Positions 10,788-21,568 of a stretch of DNA of 64,000 nt are shown piece by piece; within the stretch, counting starts at the first letter, position 1; each line of letters begins with the position of its first letter. The stretch covers positions 62,001 through 126,000 of the forward strand of contig NZ_BAABJY010000001.1 of NCBI RefSeq assembly GCF_039543545.1, written 5' to 3'. A program made the translations under genes and the position numbers. The stretch comes from Luteimonas vadosa. GTDB lineage: Bacteria > Pseudomonadota > Gammaproteobacteria > Xanthomonadales > Xanthomonadaceae. The notes beneath the pieces were generated by a model. That model saw only the letters and a program-made list of their open reading frames with translations. It searched no databases and was not told the origin of the DNA.

Positions 10788-10930
10788 GCGCCGATTCGCC
10801 GAAAAGGGCCCGGCGGCCCGCCAAAAGCCTGCCGGGCGTCACAGTGTCCGATTCCGCATGAGGTCGCGAGCGTCTACCATGCGGGGACGAACCCCCGGCC
10901 GGGGGGCCGGGTTTGCAGGGGAGTAGCACC
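10788..10930. other. pilB-pilC gap with GC-rich hairpins, no pilA
   Basis: 143 bases without a gene. One possible hairpin lies at about 10805-10838 (GGGCCCGGCGGCCCGCC with a partner GCCGGGC). A second, CCCGGCC-GGG-GGCCGGG, lies at about 10893-10909, just before the pilC ribosome site AGGGGAG. Neither has a clear T-run. No pilin leader or F-T-L-I-E sequence is present in any frame. Confidence 0.5.
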
Positions 10931-12202
10931 ATGGCCGTGTCACGTACCGCCGCCAAGAAAGCCGTGAGGAAGCCACCCGTCGCAACCCGCGCCGGCGTGA
11001 CCCTGGACACCTTCGTCTGGCAGGGCACCGACAAGCGCGGCAAGAAGATGAAGGGCGAGGAGCAGGCGAAGAACGCCAACCTGCTGCGCGCCGAGCTGCG
11101 CCGCCAGGGCATCACGCCCACGGTGGTCAAGCCCAAGGCCAAGCCGCTGTTCGGCAGCGCGGGCAAGAAGATCAGCTCCAAGGACATCGCGGTCTTCAGC
11201 CGCCAGCTGGCGACCATGATCAAGTCGGGCGTGCCGATCGTGCAGGCGCTGGAGATCATCGGCAACGGCAACAAGAACCCCAGGATGCAGGAGATGGTCA
11301 ACGGCCTGCGGCTGGACATCGAGGGCGGTTCCTCGATCTACGAGGCGATGAGCAAGTACCCGGTGCAGTTCGACGAGCTTTACCGCAACCTGGTGAAGGC
11401 CGGCGAAAGCGCAGGCGTGCTGGAGACGGTGCTCGAGACCATCGCCACGTACAAGGAAAACACCGAGTCGCTCAAGGGCAAGATCAAGAAGGCCCTGTTC
11501 TACCCGGCCACCGTGATCGCCGTGGCGATCATCGTCAGCGCGGTGCTGCTGGTGTTCGTGGTCCCGCAGTTCGAGCAGGTGTTCCAGAGCTTCGGCGCCG
11601 ACCTGCCGGCCTTCACCAAGCTCATCGTCGGCGCCAGCCGGTTCATGGTCAGCTGGTGGTGGCTGATCTTCGGCATCATCGCGGGCGCCATCATCGGCTT
11701 CATCTTCGTCTACAAGCGGTCCGAGAAATTGCAGCACGGCGTCGACCGCTTCATGCTCAAGCTCCCGGTGATCGGCAAGATCCTGCACGACGCGGCCATC
11801 GCCCGCTATGCCCGCACCCTGGCCACGACCTTCCGCGCCGGCGTGCCGCTGGTCGAGGCGCTGGAGATCACCGCCGGCGCGACCGGCAACATGGTCTATG
11901 AGAAGGCCGTCTACGACATCCGCGACGACGTGGCGGTGGGCTTCCAGCTCAACATGGCGATGAAGCAGGTCGACCTGTTCCCGCACATGGTGGTGCAGAT
12001 GGCGGCGATCGGCGAGGAGGCCGGCGCGCTGGACACCATGCTGTTCAAGGTCGCCGAGTTCTACGAGGAGGAGGTCAACAACGCGGTGGACGCGCTGAGC
12101 AGCCTGCTCGAGCCGATGATCATGATCTTCATCGGCATCGTGGTCGGCTCGATGGTGATCGGCATGTACCTGCCGATCTTCAAGCTGGCCGCCGCGATTT
12201 GA
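10931..12202 (+). CDS. pilC: Type IV pilus inner-membrane platform protein PilC
   Basis: 423 residues from ATG 10931 (AGGGGAG 7 bases upstream); a TTG at 10913 in the same frame is less likely. PilC is the polytopic platform that couples PilB/PilT to pilin polymerisation. Two GspF/PilC domains are visible: the first holds FSRQLATMIKSGVPIVQALEI, the second YARTLATTFRAGVPLVEALEI (each partly quoted), and each is followed by the E-x-x-G-x-L region (GESAGVLETVL, GEEAGALDTML). Membrane spans occur at about 190-215, 235-260 and at the C-terminus (MIMIFIGIVVGSMVIGMYLPI, shortened). Length is normal. It is followed after 185 bases by pilD. Confidence 0.96.
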   Translation: MAVSRTAAKKAVRKPPVATRAGVTLDTFVWQGTDKRGKKMKGEEQAKNANLLRAELRRQGITPTVVKPKAKPLFGSAGKKISSKDIAVFSRQLATMIKSGVPIVQALEIIGNGNKNPRMQEMVNGLRLDIEGGSSIYEAMSKYPVQFDELYRNLVKAGESAGVLETVLETIATYKENTESLKGKIKKALFYPATVIAVAIIVSAVLLVFVVPQFEQVFQSFGADLPAFTKLIVGASRFMVSWWWLIFGIIAGAIIGFIFVYKRSEKLQHGVDRFMLKLPVIGKILHDAAIARYARTLATTFRAGVPLVEALEITAGATGNMVYEKAVYDIRDDVAVGFQLNMAMKQVDLFPHMVVQMAAIGEEAGALDTMLFKVAEFYEEEVNNAVDALSSLLEPMIMIFIGIVVGSMVIGMYLPIFKLAAAI

Positions 12203-12387
12203 CGACGTACCGGGTCGCGGCCGGCCCATGGCCGGTCGCGCCACGCCCGTTCCCCGCCCTGCCCGGCCACCGCGCCCCCGCGAACCCGACGCAAGACGCA
12301 AACGGAACGCGCCGCAGCGCGCGGCATGCACCCGCTTGCGGGCTGCTCCGAAACGAGCCAGCCCCGATGCCACAGCGAGCCGACTGA

Positions 12388-13257
12388 ATGGCTTTCCTCG
12401 ATCAAAACCCCGCCATCGGCTACCCATTGGTCGCCGGCCTCGGCCTGCTGGTGGGCAGTTTCCTCAACGTCGTCATCCTGCGGCTGCCCAAGCGCATGGA
12501 ATGGCAGTGGAAGCGCGACAGCCGGGAAATGCTCGGCGAGCCCGACCTCTACGACCCGCCGCCGCCAGGGGTGGTCGTCGAGCGCTCGCATTGCCCGCAT
12601 TGCCAGCGCCAGCTTTCCTGGTACGAGAACATCCCGGTATTGAGCTGGCTGGCGCTGCGCGGGAAGTGCCGCACCTGCCACGCGCCGATCTCGGTGCAAT
12701 ACCCCGCCGTCGAACTGCTGACCATGCTGCTGGTGCTGGCCTGCGTATGGCGCTTCGGTTTCGGATGGCAGGGCTTCGGCGCGTCCCTGCTGACCTGTTT
12801 CCTCGTCGCGCTCGCGGGCATCGACCTGCGCACGCAACTGCTCCCCGATTCTCTGACGCTGCCGCTGATGTGGCTGGGCCTGATCGCCGCGATCGAGAAC
12901 CTCTACATCGGTCCCAAGGCCGCCCTGCTCGGCGCGATCGCCGGCTATGTCAGCCTCTGGTCCGTCTGGTGGGTGTTCAAGCAACTCACCGGCAAGGAAG
13001 GCATGGGCCACGGCGACTTCAAGCTGCTGGCGGCGCTGGGCGCGTGGTGCGGACTCAATGGCATCCTGCCGACGATCCTACTCTCCTCGGTGGTCGGTGC
13101 GATTCTCGGCTCGATCCTGCTCGCGCGGCAGGGCAACGACCGTGCCACGCCGATTCCCTTCGGCCCCTACCTCGCGATCGCCGGCTGGATCGTGTTCATG
13201 TGGGGCGGCGACCTGCTGGGCTGGTACATCGAGTTCGCAGGCCTGTCGACGAATTGA
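12388..13257 (+). CDS. pilD: Prepilin leader peptidase / N-methyltransferase PilD (XpsO)
   Basis: 289 residues, about eight membrane spans. It cleaves type IV prepilins and type II secretion pseudopilins after the conserved glycine and methylates the new N-terminal residue. The N-terminal methylase domain has the two zinc-type cysteine pairs CPHC and CRTC (about 71-74 and 96-99). The two catalytic aspartates of this aspartic protease family are in GIDLRTQLLPD (about 145-155) and MGHGDFKLL (about 209-217). In Xanthomonas the same enzyme serves the Xps system, so this protein is expected to process the unusual pseudopilin leaders at 60-63 kb. The 185-base gap from pilC shows no gene. Confidence 0.96.
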   Translation: MAFLDQNPAIGYPLVAGLGLLVGSFLNVVILRLPKRMEWQWKRDSREMLGEPDLYDPPPPGVVVERSHCPHCQRQLSWYENIPVLSWLALRGKCRTCHAPISVQYPAVELLTMLLVLACVWRFGFGWQGFGASLLTCFLVALAGIDLRTQLLPDSLTLPLMWLGLIAAIENLYIGPKAALLGAIAGYVSLWSVWWVFKQLTGKEGMGHGDFKLLAALGAWCGLNGILPTILLSSVVGAILGSILLARQGNDRATPIPFGPYLAIAGWIVFMWGGDLLGWYIEFAGLSTN

Positions 13258-13626
13258 CCGCCGGCCCGCTGATGGGCGGTCGCGGGGTCCGATCGCGGCG
13301 GGTGCACCCTGATTTCCATCCTGATTTCCATTTTGCCGTCGCGAACGCCAGCGGCCAGGCACCGTGCGCGTGGCTCGCCGGCCGCGGCGTTGCCATTCCG
13401 CCGCCATGCCCGTGCGCCGCCCGCCCTGCACCCGGTCTTCCCAATTGCGATCCATGGCGCGCCTCCGGAGGAGGATGGACCCCGTTCCCGGCGGGATTGG
13501 TGGCGTAGCGCCACGGCGGCCACACTGCGGGTGAGTCGGCGACGAACGGCATCGATCCTGGCACCCGCCCGCGCCACTCCGGTGTGCTGACCTGACGCGA
13601 CGCAAGAAAACGGGTACAACGCAGCC
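13258..13626. other. 369-base gap between pilD and coaE with a 12-bp tandem duplication
   Basis: No supported gene. Open frames exist on both strands but they are GC-driven and have no recognisable domain or ribosome site. A perfect 12-base tandem duplication CCTGATTTCCAT occurs at 13308-13331. No clear terminator with a T-run was seen. Confidence 0.5.
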
Positions 13627-14238
13627 ATGGCTGATTTCGTGGTGGGGCTCACCGGCGGCGTGGCCTCCGGCAAGAGCGAGGTGTCGCGACGCTTCGAGGC
13701 GCTGGGGGTGACGGTGGTGGACGCCGACCTGGTCGCGCGCGAGGTGGTCGCGCCAGGGTCGGACGGCTTGGCCGAAGTGGTGCAGGTTTTCGGCGAGGGT
13801 GCCCTCGATGCGCAGGGCGCGCTGGACCGACGGGCGATGCGGGCCCGGGTGTTCGGAAACGAACGCGAACGGCGCAAGCTCGAGGCGATCATCCACCCCC
13901 GCGTGCGCCGCTCCATGCGCTCGGCCTGCGCCGCGGCGCCGGGGGCGTATGCCATCGCCGCGATTCCCCTGCTGGCCGAGACCGGGCGCGGGGCCTACCG
14001 CTGGCTGCACCGGGTGCTGGTGGTCGACGTTCCCGAATCGGTGCAGCGCGAACGGCTGATGCGTCGCGACGGCATCGATCGCGCCCTGGCCGATCGCATG
14101 ATCGCCGCGCAGGCGACGCGCGCATCGCGACTGGAACTGGCCGACGACGTCCTGCCCAACGACGGCACCCTGGCCGACCTGGCGACGCGGGTCGTGGAGC
14201 TGCACACGAAGTACTGCGTGCTGGCAGGTTGCGATTGA
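13627..14238 (+). CDS. coaE: Dephospho-CoA kinase
   Basis: 203 residues. CoaE phosphorylates the 3'-hydroxyl of dephospho-CoA, the last step of coenzyme A synthesis. The P-loop is GLTGGVASGKSEVS (7-20), and the CoA-site residues include DADLVAREVV (about 33-42) and the IHPRVR segment. The lid helix region RDGIDRALADRMIAAQ (about 143-158) is present, and the length is standard. Its place directly after pilD is the usual proteobacterial pil-coaE order. The start ATG 13627 has no strong ribosome site. Soluble cytoplasmic enzyme. Confidence 0.96.
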   Translation: MADFVVGLTGGVASGKSEVSRRFEALGVTVVDADLVAREVVAPGSDGLAEVVQVFGEGALDAQGALDRRAMRARVFGNERERRKLEAIIHPRVRRSMRSACAAAPGAYAIAAIPLLAETGRGAYRWLHRVLVVDVPESVQRERLMRRDGIDRALADRMIAAQATRASRLELADDVLPNDGTLADLATRVVELHTKYCVLAGCD

Positions 14239-14272
14239 GGTGCCTTGGCTGGAAGTCCCACTCCCAGCCAAC

Positions 14273-14316
14273 GGCCCTCACCCCAACCCCTCTGCCGCAA
14301 GCGGGAGAGGGGCTTT
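14273..14316. repeat. REP-like palindromic repeat, copy 1
   Basis: CCCTCACCCCAACCCCTC followed by CCGCAAGCGG and GAGAGGGGCTTTT folds into a hairpin and matches the common Xanthomonadaceae intergenic repeat. It lies 34 bases after coaE and is inverted relative to the copy at 14522-14570, so the pair flanks the gap between two convergent genes. It could also act as a terminator for coaE because of the trailing TTTT. Confidence 0.75.
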
Positions 14317-14521
14317 TGAGTGGATTTCGCTTTCCGCTCGCGTGAGAGGGTTCGGTCACCGCCCGCGTCCCGCACCCATGAACGACGCACTGGACGAGTC
14401 CGTACCCCGCTGCGGGATGCACCGACTGCGTGCCGCGTCGCCGGAGATGAGGTCTTCGCGTCATCGAAGGCCACGCACCGTGGGCAACCGCAGGCACCCA
14501 GCAAAAGTCGGTGCCCCTGCA

Positions 14522-14570
14522 GCCCCCGGCCCCTCTACCGCGTGCGGGGGGAAGGTCGGGGTGAGGGTGT
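14522..14570. repeat. REP-like palindromic repeat, copy 2, overlapping the 3' end of the Nudix gene
   Basis: Inverted copy of the element at 14273-14316; its - strand reads CCCTCACCCCGACC...GCACGCGG...GAGGGGCC. The stop codon of the Nudix/thiamine-phosphate-synthase-like gene (14535) lies inside it, and the repeat encodes the last dozen residues of that protein (P-S-P-R-P-S-P-R-T-R). Confidence 0.75.
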
Positions 14571-15545
14571 GCCAGTCCCGGACGCAATCGGCCACAACCC
14601 CCGAATCGCCGCGATGCCCTGTGCACCGTGCTGCCGCCCGTCGGTGATATCCGCCGCGGTCATCCCACCGATGGCGTAGATCGGCAGCGATACGCGCTCG
14701 CGCATCCGGGCGAACGCGGCCCAGCCGATGCCCCGGGCCTCGGGATGGGTCGGCGTCGCGCGCAAGGGGCCAAGCACGGCGAAATCGCAACCGATCCGCT
14801 CGGCGTGTTGCAGCTCGGAGGCGTCGTGGCAGGACGCCGCCAGTGGCGACTCCGCAGGCAAGGGGCGTTCTGCACAGGCCATGAGTTGCGCCGCGCGCAG
14901 GTGCAGGCCGACGCCCAGCGCGCGCGCGAGGTCGGCGTCTCCGCCGACCAGCACCTGCGCGCCCGCGTCCCGGCATTGGCCCACGGCCCGGGACGCCAGG
15001 CCATGCCGGCGCGAGGCCTCCAGTCCCGGCAGGCGCAGCAGGACGCGACGGATCCCGGCATCGAGCGCGGCCTGCAAGCCCTCGCTCCAGGCGTGATCGG
15101 CGGCTCGCGCGGGACCCGGGCCGGGCAGCGGGGTCACCAGGTAGCGGTCGGGCTGCTGCAGGATGGCCACCACCGGCCGGTCGGCGGGCGGCATGGCGTA
15201 GGTGTGCAGCTTGTCCCGGGGAACCCAGGCCAGGGCCTGGCCCTCCCGTCCCTTCGGGATGCCTTGCCAGGCATCGACCCGGCGCACGTCCAGCCGCAGG
15301 CGCTTGTCCGGGCAGGCGAACGGCACGCAGGCCAGTGGCGGACCCACCTCGACGTGGATGCCGAGTTCTTCCTCCAGTTCCCGCGCCAGCGCCGCCTCGG
15401 TCGACTCCCCCGCCTCGCGCTTGCCGCCGGGAAACTCCCAGAGGCCGGCCAGGTCGCGACCGGCGGTGCGTCGCGCCAGCAGGATCCGGCCGCGGGCATC
15501 GGTGATGACCGCCGCTGCGACATGGAGGGTGGGGGCGGGCGTCAT
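14535..15545 (-). CDS. Nudix hydrolase fused to a thiamine-phosphate-synthase-like domain
   Basis: 336 residues, two domains. The N-terminal ~130 residues are a MutT-type Nudix domain with a complete Nudix box, GGKREAGESTEAALARELEEELGI region (G at about 40, REL-EE-EL-G pattern about 56-63). MutT enzymes hydrolyse oxidised dNTPs such as 8-oxo-dGTP. Residues about 135-325 form a TIM-barrel TenI/ThiE-like domain (LVTPLPGP, AIGGMTAADI), often annotated 'Nudix family hydrolase' in gammaproteobacteria. The ThiE half lacks an obvious full substrate set, so thiamine synthesis is uncertain. The last residues are encoded by a REP element and are probably not functional. Confidence 0.88.
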   Translation of the reverse strand: MTPAPTLHVAAAVITDARGRILLARRTAGRDLAGLWEFPGGKREAGESTEAALARELEEELGIHVEVGPPLACVPFACPDKRLRLDVRRVDAWQGIPKGREGQALAWVPRDKLHTYAMPPADRPVVAILQQPDRYLVTPLPGPGPARAADHAWSEGLQAALDAGIRRVLLRLPGLEASRRHGLASRAVGQCRDAGAQVLVGGDADLARALGVGLHLRAAQLMACAERPLPAESPLAASCHDASELQHAERIGCDFAVLGPLRATPTHPEARGIGWAAFARMRERVSLPIYAIGGMTAADITDGRQHGAQGIAAIRGLWPIASGTGTPSPRPSPRTR

Positions 15546-15814
15546 CGGGAGCCGTACGAAGTCGCCGGCGGGGCCGCCAGGGGTCGCCGCGCGACCGCGG
15601 CGCCAGAACGCGGAAAGGCGTGGGGCGCGCGCCGGGCCACCGCGTCAAACCCTGCGCAACGGTGTCGCAGGCGTGGGGGCCGACGCAATCCTGTCGCCGC
15701 GTCCGTCCCCCGCAACGAACCCGCGCCAGCCCGCCGGGACATCGAGCGCGGGCGGGCACCGTGCGGCGCCGCGACCCGCCAGGCGTGGCGAGGATCGCCG
15801 GGCGTCATCCGCCG
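15546..15814. other. secA-Nudix intergenic region, nothing recognised
   Basis: 269 bases, very GC-rich. Frames open on - here are extensions without domains. No terminator with a T-run and no repeat was recognised. Confidence 0.4.
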
Positions 15815-18559
<2,745 letters not shown>

Positions 18560-18640
18560 ATGGGGTCCGGGAAGCAGGAGTCGGGTCGAAGGCCGTGCGG
18601 GCGGCCGCCCCGAATCCGGCGGCCGACGGTGCGGGCCATT

Positions 18641-18665
18641 AAAAAAGGGCGCTGGGCGCCCTTTT
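18641..18665 (-). terminator. Rho-independent terminator after the M23 peptidase gene
   Basis: On the - strand AAAAGGGCGC-CCA-GCGCCCTTTT is a perfect 10-bp stem with a 3-base loop followed by two further T residues (T6 in all). It lies between the M23 gene and secA, separating their transcription. Confidence 0.88.
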
Positions 18666-18723
18666 GGCAACGCATCATTGTACGTGGAGACGCCTGCGCG
18701 GGGTATCAAGCCGGCAAGAAGGC

Positions 18724-18777
18724 AAAAAGGGGACGGAGGGAATTAAGGTGCGCCTTAATTCCCTCCGTCCCCTTTTT
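18724..18777. repeat. Perfect 25-bp-arm palindrome (REP/RAYT-type sequence)
   Basis: Two perfect 25-base inverted arms separated by TGCG. The arm contains GGGGACGGAGGGAATTAA and begins with AAAAA. Sequences of this composition are found as REP-type palindromes around REP-associated tyrosine transposases; here no transposase is present, so it would be a solitary copy. On either strand it ends in TTTTT, so it can also serve as a bidirectional terminator behind the M23 gene. Confidence 0.75.
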
Positions 18778-18807
18778 ACTCGCCGGCGGGCGCCGCGCGC
18801 GCTTCGG

Positions 18808-19728
18808 TCAGCCGTGGCGGTTGTCCTGCCCCAGGAACTTGCTCGGATTGACCACCCGGCCGTTCTCCCAGACTTCGAAGTGCACGTGGGCGCCCGTCGA
18901 ACGCCCGGTGGAGCCGGCCTTGGCGATTTCCTGGCCACCCCGGACCAGGTCGCCGACCCGCGCGACAAGCCGGGAATTGTGGGCGTAACGGGTGACGTAG
19001 CCGTTGCCGTGGTCGACCTCGACCACGATGCCGTAACCCGAGCGCCGGCCGGCGAAGCTGACCACGCCGTCGGCCACGGACAGCACCTTGTCCCCGGTGT
19101 TGGCGTCGAAGTCGATGCCCTTGTGGTACTGGCTGCCGCCACCGAAGGGGTCGGCGCGCCCGCCGAAACCGGACGTGATGTAGCCCTTGGCGACCGGCAT
19201 CCGGGACGGGGTGGCGCTGCGGTCCAGCTCGCGGTCGAACAACAGCGCTTCGAGCACCGACAGCTGGTCGCCCGAGGCCCGCAGGTCGGCCTCGACCTGG
19301 CCCATGCCGTCGCGCAGTGCCCCGGCGGCCATGTCCTGCACCGGACCGGCGCCACCGATGCCCACCGGCTTGTTGAAGTCGAATTCACCGTCGCCCAGCT
19401 GGCCGACGCGGGTCAGGCGATCGCCCAGCGCGTTGAGCCGGTTGGCCTGCGCCTGCAACTCGCCCAGGCGGGCGGCCAGCGCGTTGACCTCGCGCTGCGC
19501 CTCGCGGCGGGTTTGCTCGACCTGGGCCTGCTGGCCGTCCAGGCGCGCCTGCAGCGTCGCGACCTGGGCCGACTGGATGCCTGCGCCGCAGGCCATCCCC
19601 GCCACCAGCAGCAAGCCGGCGGACAGCACGGGCATGCGCTGCGCGGCCGCGAGGCCACGGCGACCGATCCGCGCGGACCGGGCCTGTGCATGATCGAGAA
19701 GATTTCGCAATGAAGTGTGTAGAGTCAT
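18808..19728 (-). CDS. M23 family metallopeptidase (LytM domain, membrane-anchored)
   Basis: 306 residues from ATG 19728, which is 7 bases from the divergent dciA start; the internal ATG at 19635 is an alternative that would begin at the membrane anchor. Layout: basic N-terminus, one hydrophobic span at about 32-50 (MPVLSAGLLLVAGMACGAG), a coiled coil at about 55-100 (QARLDGQQAQVEQTRREAQ...), a linker, and a C-terminal LytM domain. Zinc ligands are seen in YHKGIDFD and in the HVHFEVW motif. Such proteins cut peptide cross-links in peptidoglycan or, when a ligand is lost, activate amidases; here the ligands look complete. Periplasmic. The neighbourhood of secA and the dcw cluster fits a role in wall growth or division. 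Confidence 0.88.
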   Translation of the reverse strand: MTLHTSLRNLLDHAQARSARIGRRGLAAAQRMPVLSAGLLLVAGMACGAGIQSAQVATLQARLDGQQAQVEQTRREAQREVNALAARLGELQAQANRLNALGDRLTRVGQLGDGEFDFNKPVGIGGAGPVQDMAAGALRDGMGQVEADLRASGDQLSVLEALLFDRELDRSATPSRMPVAKGYITSGFGGRADPFGGGSQYHKGIDFDANTGDKVLSVADGVVSFAGRRSGYGIVVEVDHGNGYVTRYAHNSRLVARVGDLVRGGQEIAKAGSTGRSTGAHVHFEVWENGRVVNPSKFLGQDNRHG

Positions 19729-19735
19729 ATGTCCA

Positions 19736-20188
19736 ATGTCTGATTCAAGATCCAGGCCTTCCGGCCCCCGTGACCCACGCAACGCACTGGATGCGCTGCT
19801 GGCCGGCGATGCTGGCCCCGGCAATCCGATCCGCCGGGCCATGCAGTTGGACGCACTGGACCATCTCCTGCGTCCCCACCTGCCGCCGTCGATCGCCGCG
19901 CATGCGCGGCTCGCGAACATCAATGGCGCCAAGCTGGTATTCGTTGTCGATTCGCCGGTGTGGCATGCCAGGCTGAGGCTGGCCGCACCGGCACTGCTTG
20001 AAACCGCCCGGTCCATCGGGCTGGATGTCTCCGGGCTGGTGGTCAAGACCACGACCCAGCCGCTGCATCCGCCTGGGCGGGCAATCCCGCGTCCCGTCTC
20101 CTTGTCGGCCGCCGCAACCGAAGGATTGCGGGCCGCCTTGGCGTCCCTGCGCGAACCCGGGAGCGGGGACGGCGGCGACGCATCCTGA
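19736..20188 (+). CDS. dciA: DUF721 / DciA-family protein (replicative helicase loader type)
   Basis: 150 residues from ATG 19736 (a GTG at 19715 is in frame but would overlap the divergent gene). The DUF721 core is recognisable: LDHLLRPHLPPSIAAHARLANINGAKLVFVVDSPVWHARLRL (region about 38-80; key residues L-P, A-R-L, V-D-S-P-V-W-x-x-x-L). DciA is the ancestral bacterial loader that delivers DnaB to replication origins in species lacking DnaC/DnaI. The short C-terminal tail is low complexity. The gene is divergent from the M23 peptidase with only 7 bases between start codons, so promoters must lie inside the neighbouring coding sequence. Confidence 0.82.
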   Translation: MSDSRSRPSGPRDPRNALDALLAGDAGPGNPIRRAMQLDALDHLLRPHLPPSIAAHARLANINGAKLVFVVDSPVWHARLRLAAPALLETARSIGLDVSGLVVKTTTQPLHPPGRAIPRPVSLSAAATEGLRAALASLREPGSGDGGDAS

Positions 20189-20407
20189 TTTCCCCGTCGA
20201 ATCGACGTTGTCCGCTCCTGCATCCGCTCCGCGTTTCACACGGCCGTCACCCAAGCGACGGGGCATCCTAACGGGCATGGGACAGGCGGGGGTTAAGAGA
20301 CCGCTAATAATTCAAGATCAAAACGTTAACTTTAAGTTAAACGTTCACTTCCCGCTCACTTCTGTGAGCAGGGTTCGGCTTCGGACTGGGGATCGGCCCT
20401 GCTGGGC
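20189..20407. other. dciA-lpxC convergent gap with AT-rich block and stem-loops
   Basis: 219 bases between two convergent genes. An unusually AT-rich block at 20293-20345 includes AACGTTAACTTTAAGTTAAACGTT, a near-perfect inverted repeat with one unpaired base. A short stem GCTCAC-TTCT-GTGAGC follows at about 20354-20369. Either could help end transcription from both sides, but neither is a classic T-run terminator. Confidence 0.5.
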
Positions 20408-21316
20408 TCAGGCGGCTTGCGGCACGCCGTAGGTCACGGGTGCCGTCCCGGGCGCGGGGAACGTGACTTCTTCCCACGCCGAGCGCTCGGCGAGCAGCGC
20501 CCGCACCAGCTTGTTGTTGAGCGCATGGCCGGACTTGAAGCCTTCGAACGCGCCAATGATCGGCCGCCCCGCCAGGTACAGGTCGCCGACCGCGTCGAGG
20601 ATCTTGTGGCGCACGAATTCGTCGGCGTAGCGCAGCCCGTCGTCGTTGAGCACGCGGAACTCGTCGAGCACGATCGCGTTGTCCATGGAGCCGCCCAGGC
20701 CCAGGTTGCGGTCGCGCATGTATTCCAGGTCGCGCATGAACCCGAAGGTGCGCGCGCGGCTGACTTCCTTGATGTAGTTTCCGGTGGAGAACTCGACCTC
20801 GGCGCGCGACTGCGCGGCCGGGATGGCCGGGTGGTCGAACTCGATGGTGAAGCCTAGCCGGAAGCCATCGTAGGGTTCGAACCGGGCGATCTTGTCGTCC
20901 TCGCGCACCTCGACCGCGCGCGTGACGCGGATGAAGCGCTTGGGCGCCGCCTGCTCAACGATGCCGGCGGACTGCAGCAGGAACACGAACGGACCCGAGG
21001 ACCCGTCCATGATCGGAACCTCGGCGGCGGACAGGTCGATGTGGAGGTTGTCGATGCCCAAGCCCGCCAACGCCGACATCAGGTGCTCGACCGTCTGCAC
21101 CTTGGCGCCGGACCGGGCCAGCCCGGTGCACAGCGTCGTCTCGCTGACCAGCTGCGCGTCGGCCGGGATCTCGACGGCCGGCTCCAAGTCGACGCGACGG
21201 AACACCACGCCCGTGTCGATCGCGGCCGGGCGCAGCGTGAGGTAGACCTTCTCACCGCTATGCAGGCCGACGCCGGTGGCGCGGATCACGTTCTTGATGG
21301 TGCGCTGCTGGACCAT
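20408..21316 (-). CDS. lpxC: UDP-3-O-acyl-N-acetylglucosamine deacetylase LpxC
   Basis: 302 residues from ATG 21316 (MVQQRTIKNVIRATG); the frame is open 55 codons further but the standard LpxC N-terminus starts here. LpxC is the zinc-dependent committed step of lipid A synthesis. Ligands and catalytic residues are in VEHLMSALAGLGIDN (His about 78), HKILDAVGDLYLAG (His and Asp about 237/241) and SGHALNNKLV (His about 264). Length is normal. It lies after ftsZ in the same direction, as in E. coli, but a strong terminator separates it from ftsZ, so a separate promoter is expected. Confidence 0.97.
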   Translation of the reverse strand: MVQQRTIKNVIRATGVGLHSGEKVYLTLRPAAIDTGVVFRRVDLEPAVEIPADAQLVSETTLCTGLARSGAKVQTVEHLMSALAGLGIDNLHIDLSAAEVPIMDGSSGPFVFLLQSAGIVEQAAPKRFIRVTRAVEVREDDKIARFEPYDGFRLGFTIEFDHPAIPAAQSRAEVEFSTGNYIKEVSRARTFGFMRDLEYMRDRNLGLGGSMDNAIVLDEFRVLNDDGLRYADEFVRHKILDAVGDLYLAGRPIIGAFEGFKSGHALNNKLVRALLAERSAWEEVTFPAPGTAPVTYGVPQAA

Positions 21317-21383
21317 GCGGACTCGGGTCGCCAGGGGGCCGGTCGTCCGGCTCGCGCCGGTCCGGGAGGTGTAAGCGTCGTGC

Positions 21384-21412
21384 AGATTAGCATGCGGCAA
21401 GCTGAACCTGAA
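21384..21412 (-). promoter_or_regulatory. Possible extended -10 promoter for lpxC
   Basis: On the - strand TTCAGG, a 17-base spacer and TGCTAATCT (TG-n extended -10, TAATCT) lie between the ftsZ terminator and lpxC. The match to sigma-70 consensus is moderate, and the start site would be about 60 bases ahead of the lpxC ATG. Confidence 0.4.
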
Positions 21413-21471
21413 CGGAAGTGCTGCACTGCACCAAAGGCCGCCCCGCGGGTGGTGGGCGACTACGAAGGCCG

Positions 21472-21503
21472 AAAAAACCACCGGACCGGGGCCGGTCCGG
21501 TGG
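21472..21503 (-). terminator. Strong terminator at the end of the dcw operon
   Basis: On the - strand CCACCGGACCGG-CC-CCGGTCCGGTGG is a perfect 12-bp stem with a 2-base loop followed by TTTTTT. It lies about 330 bases after the ftsZ stop and separates ftsZ from lpxC. Confidence 0.92.
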
Positions 21504-21568
21504 CTGGAAGGACATGCCGCCCGGCAGCGCCTGGCGGGCGCTGCCGGTCACCGCCGCCGAAGCTCCAT

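Noticed and set aside
13078..14271. 397-codon open frame on - opposite pilD and coaE
   Set aside because: Shadow of two well-supported + genes, no recognisable domain.
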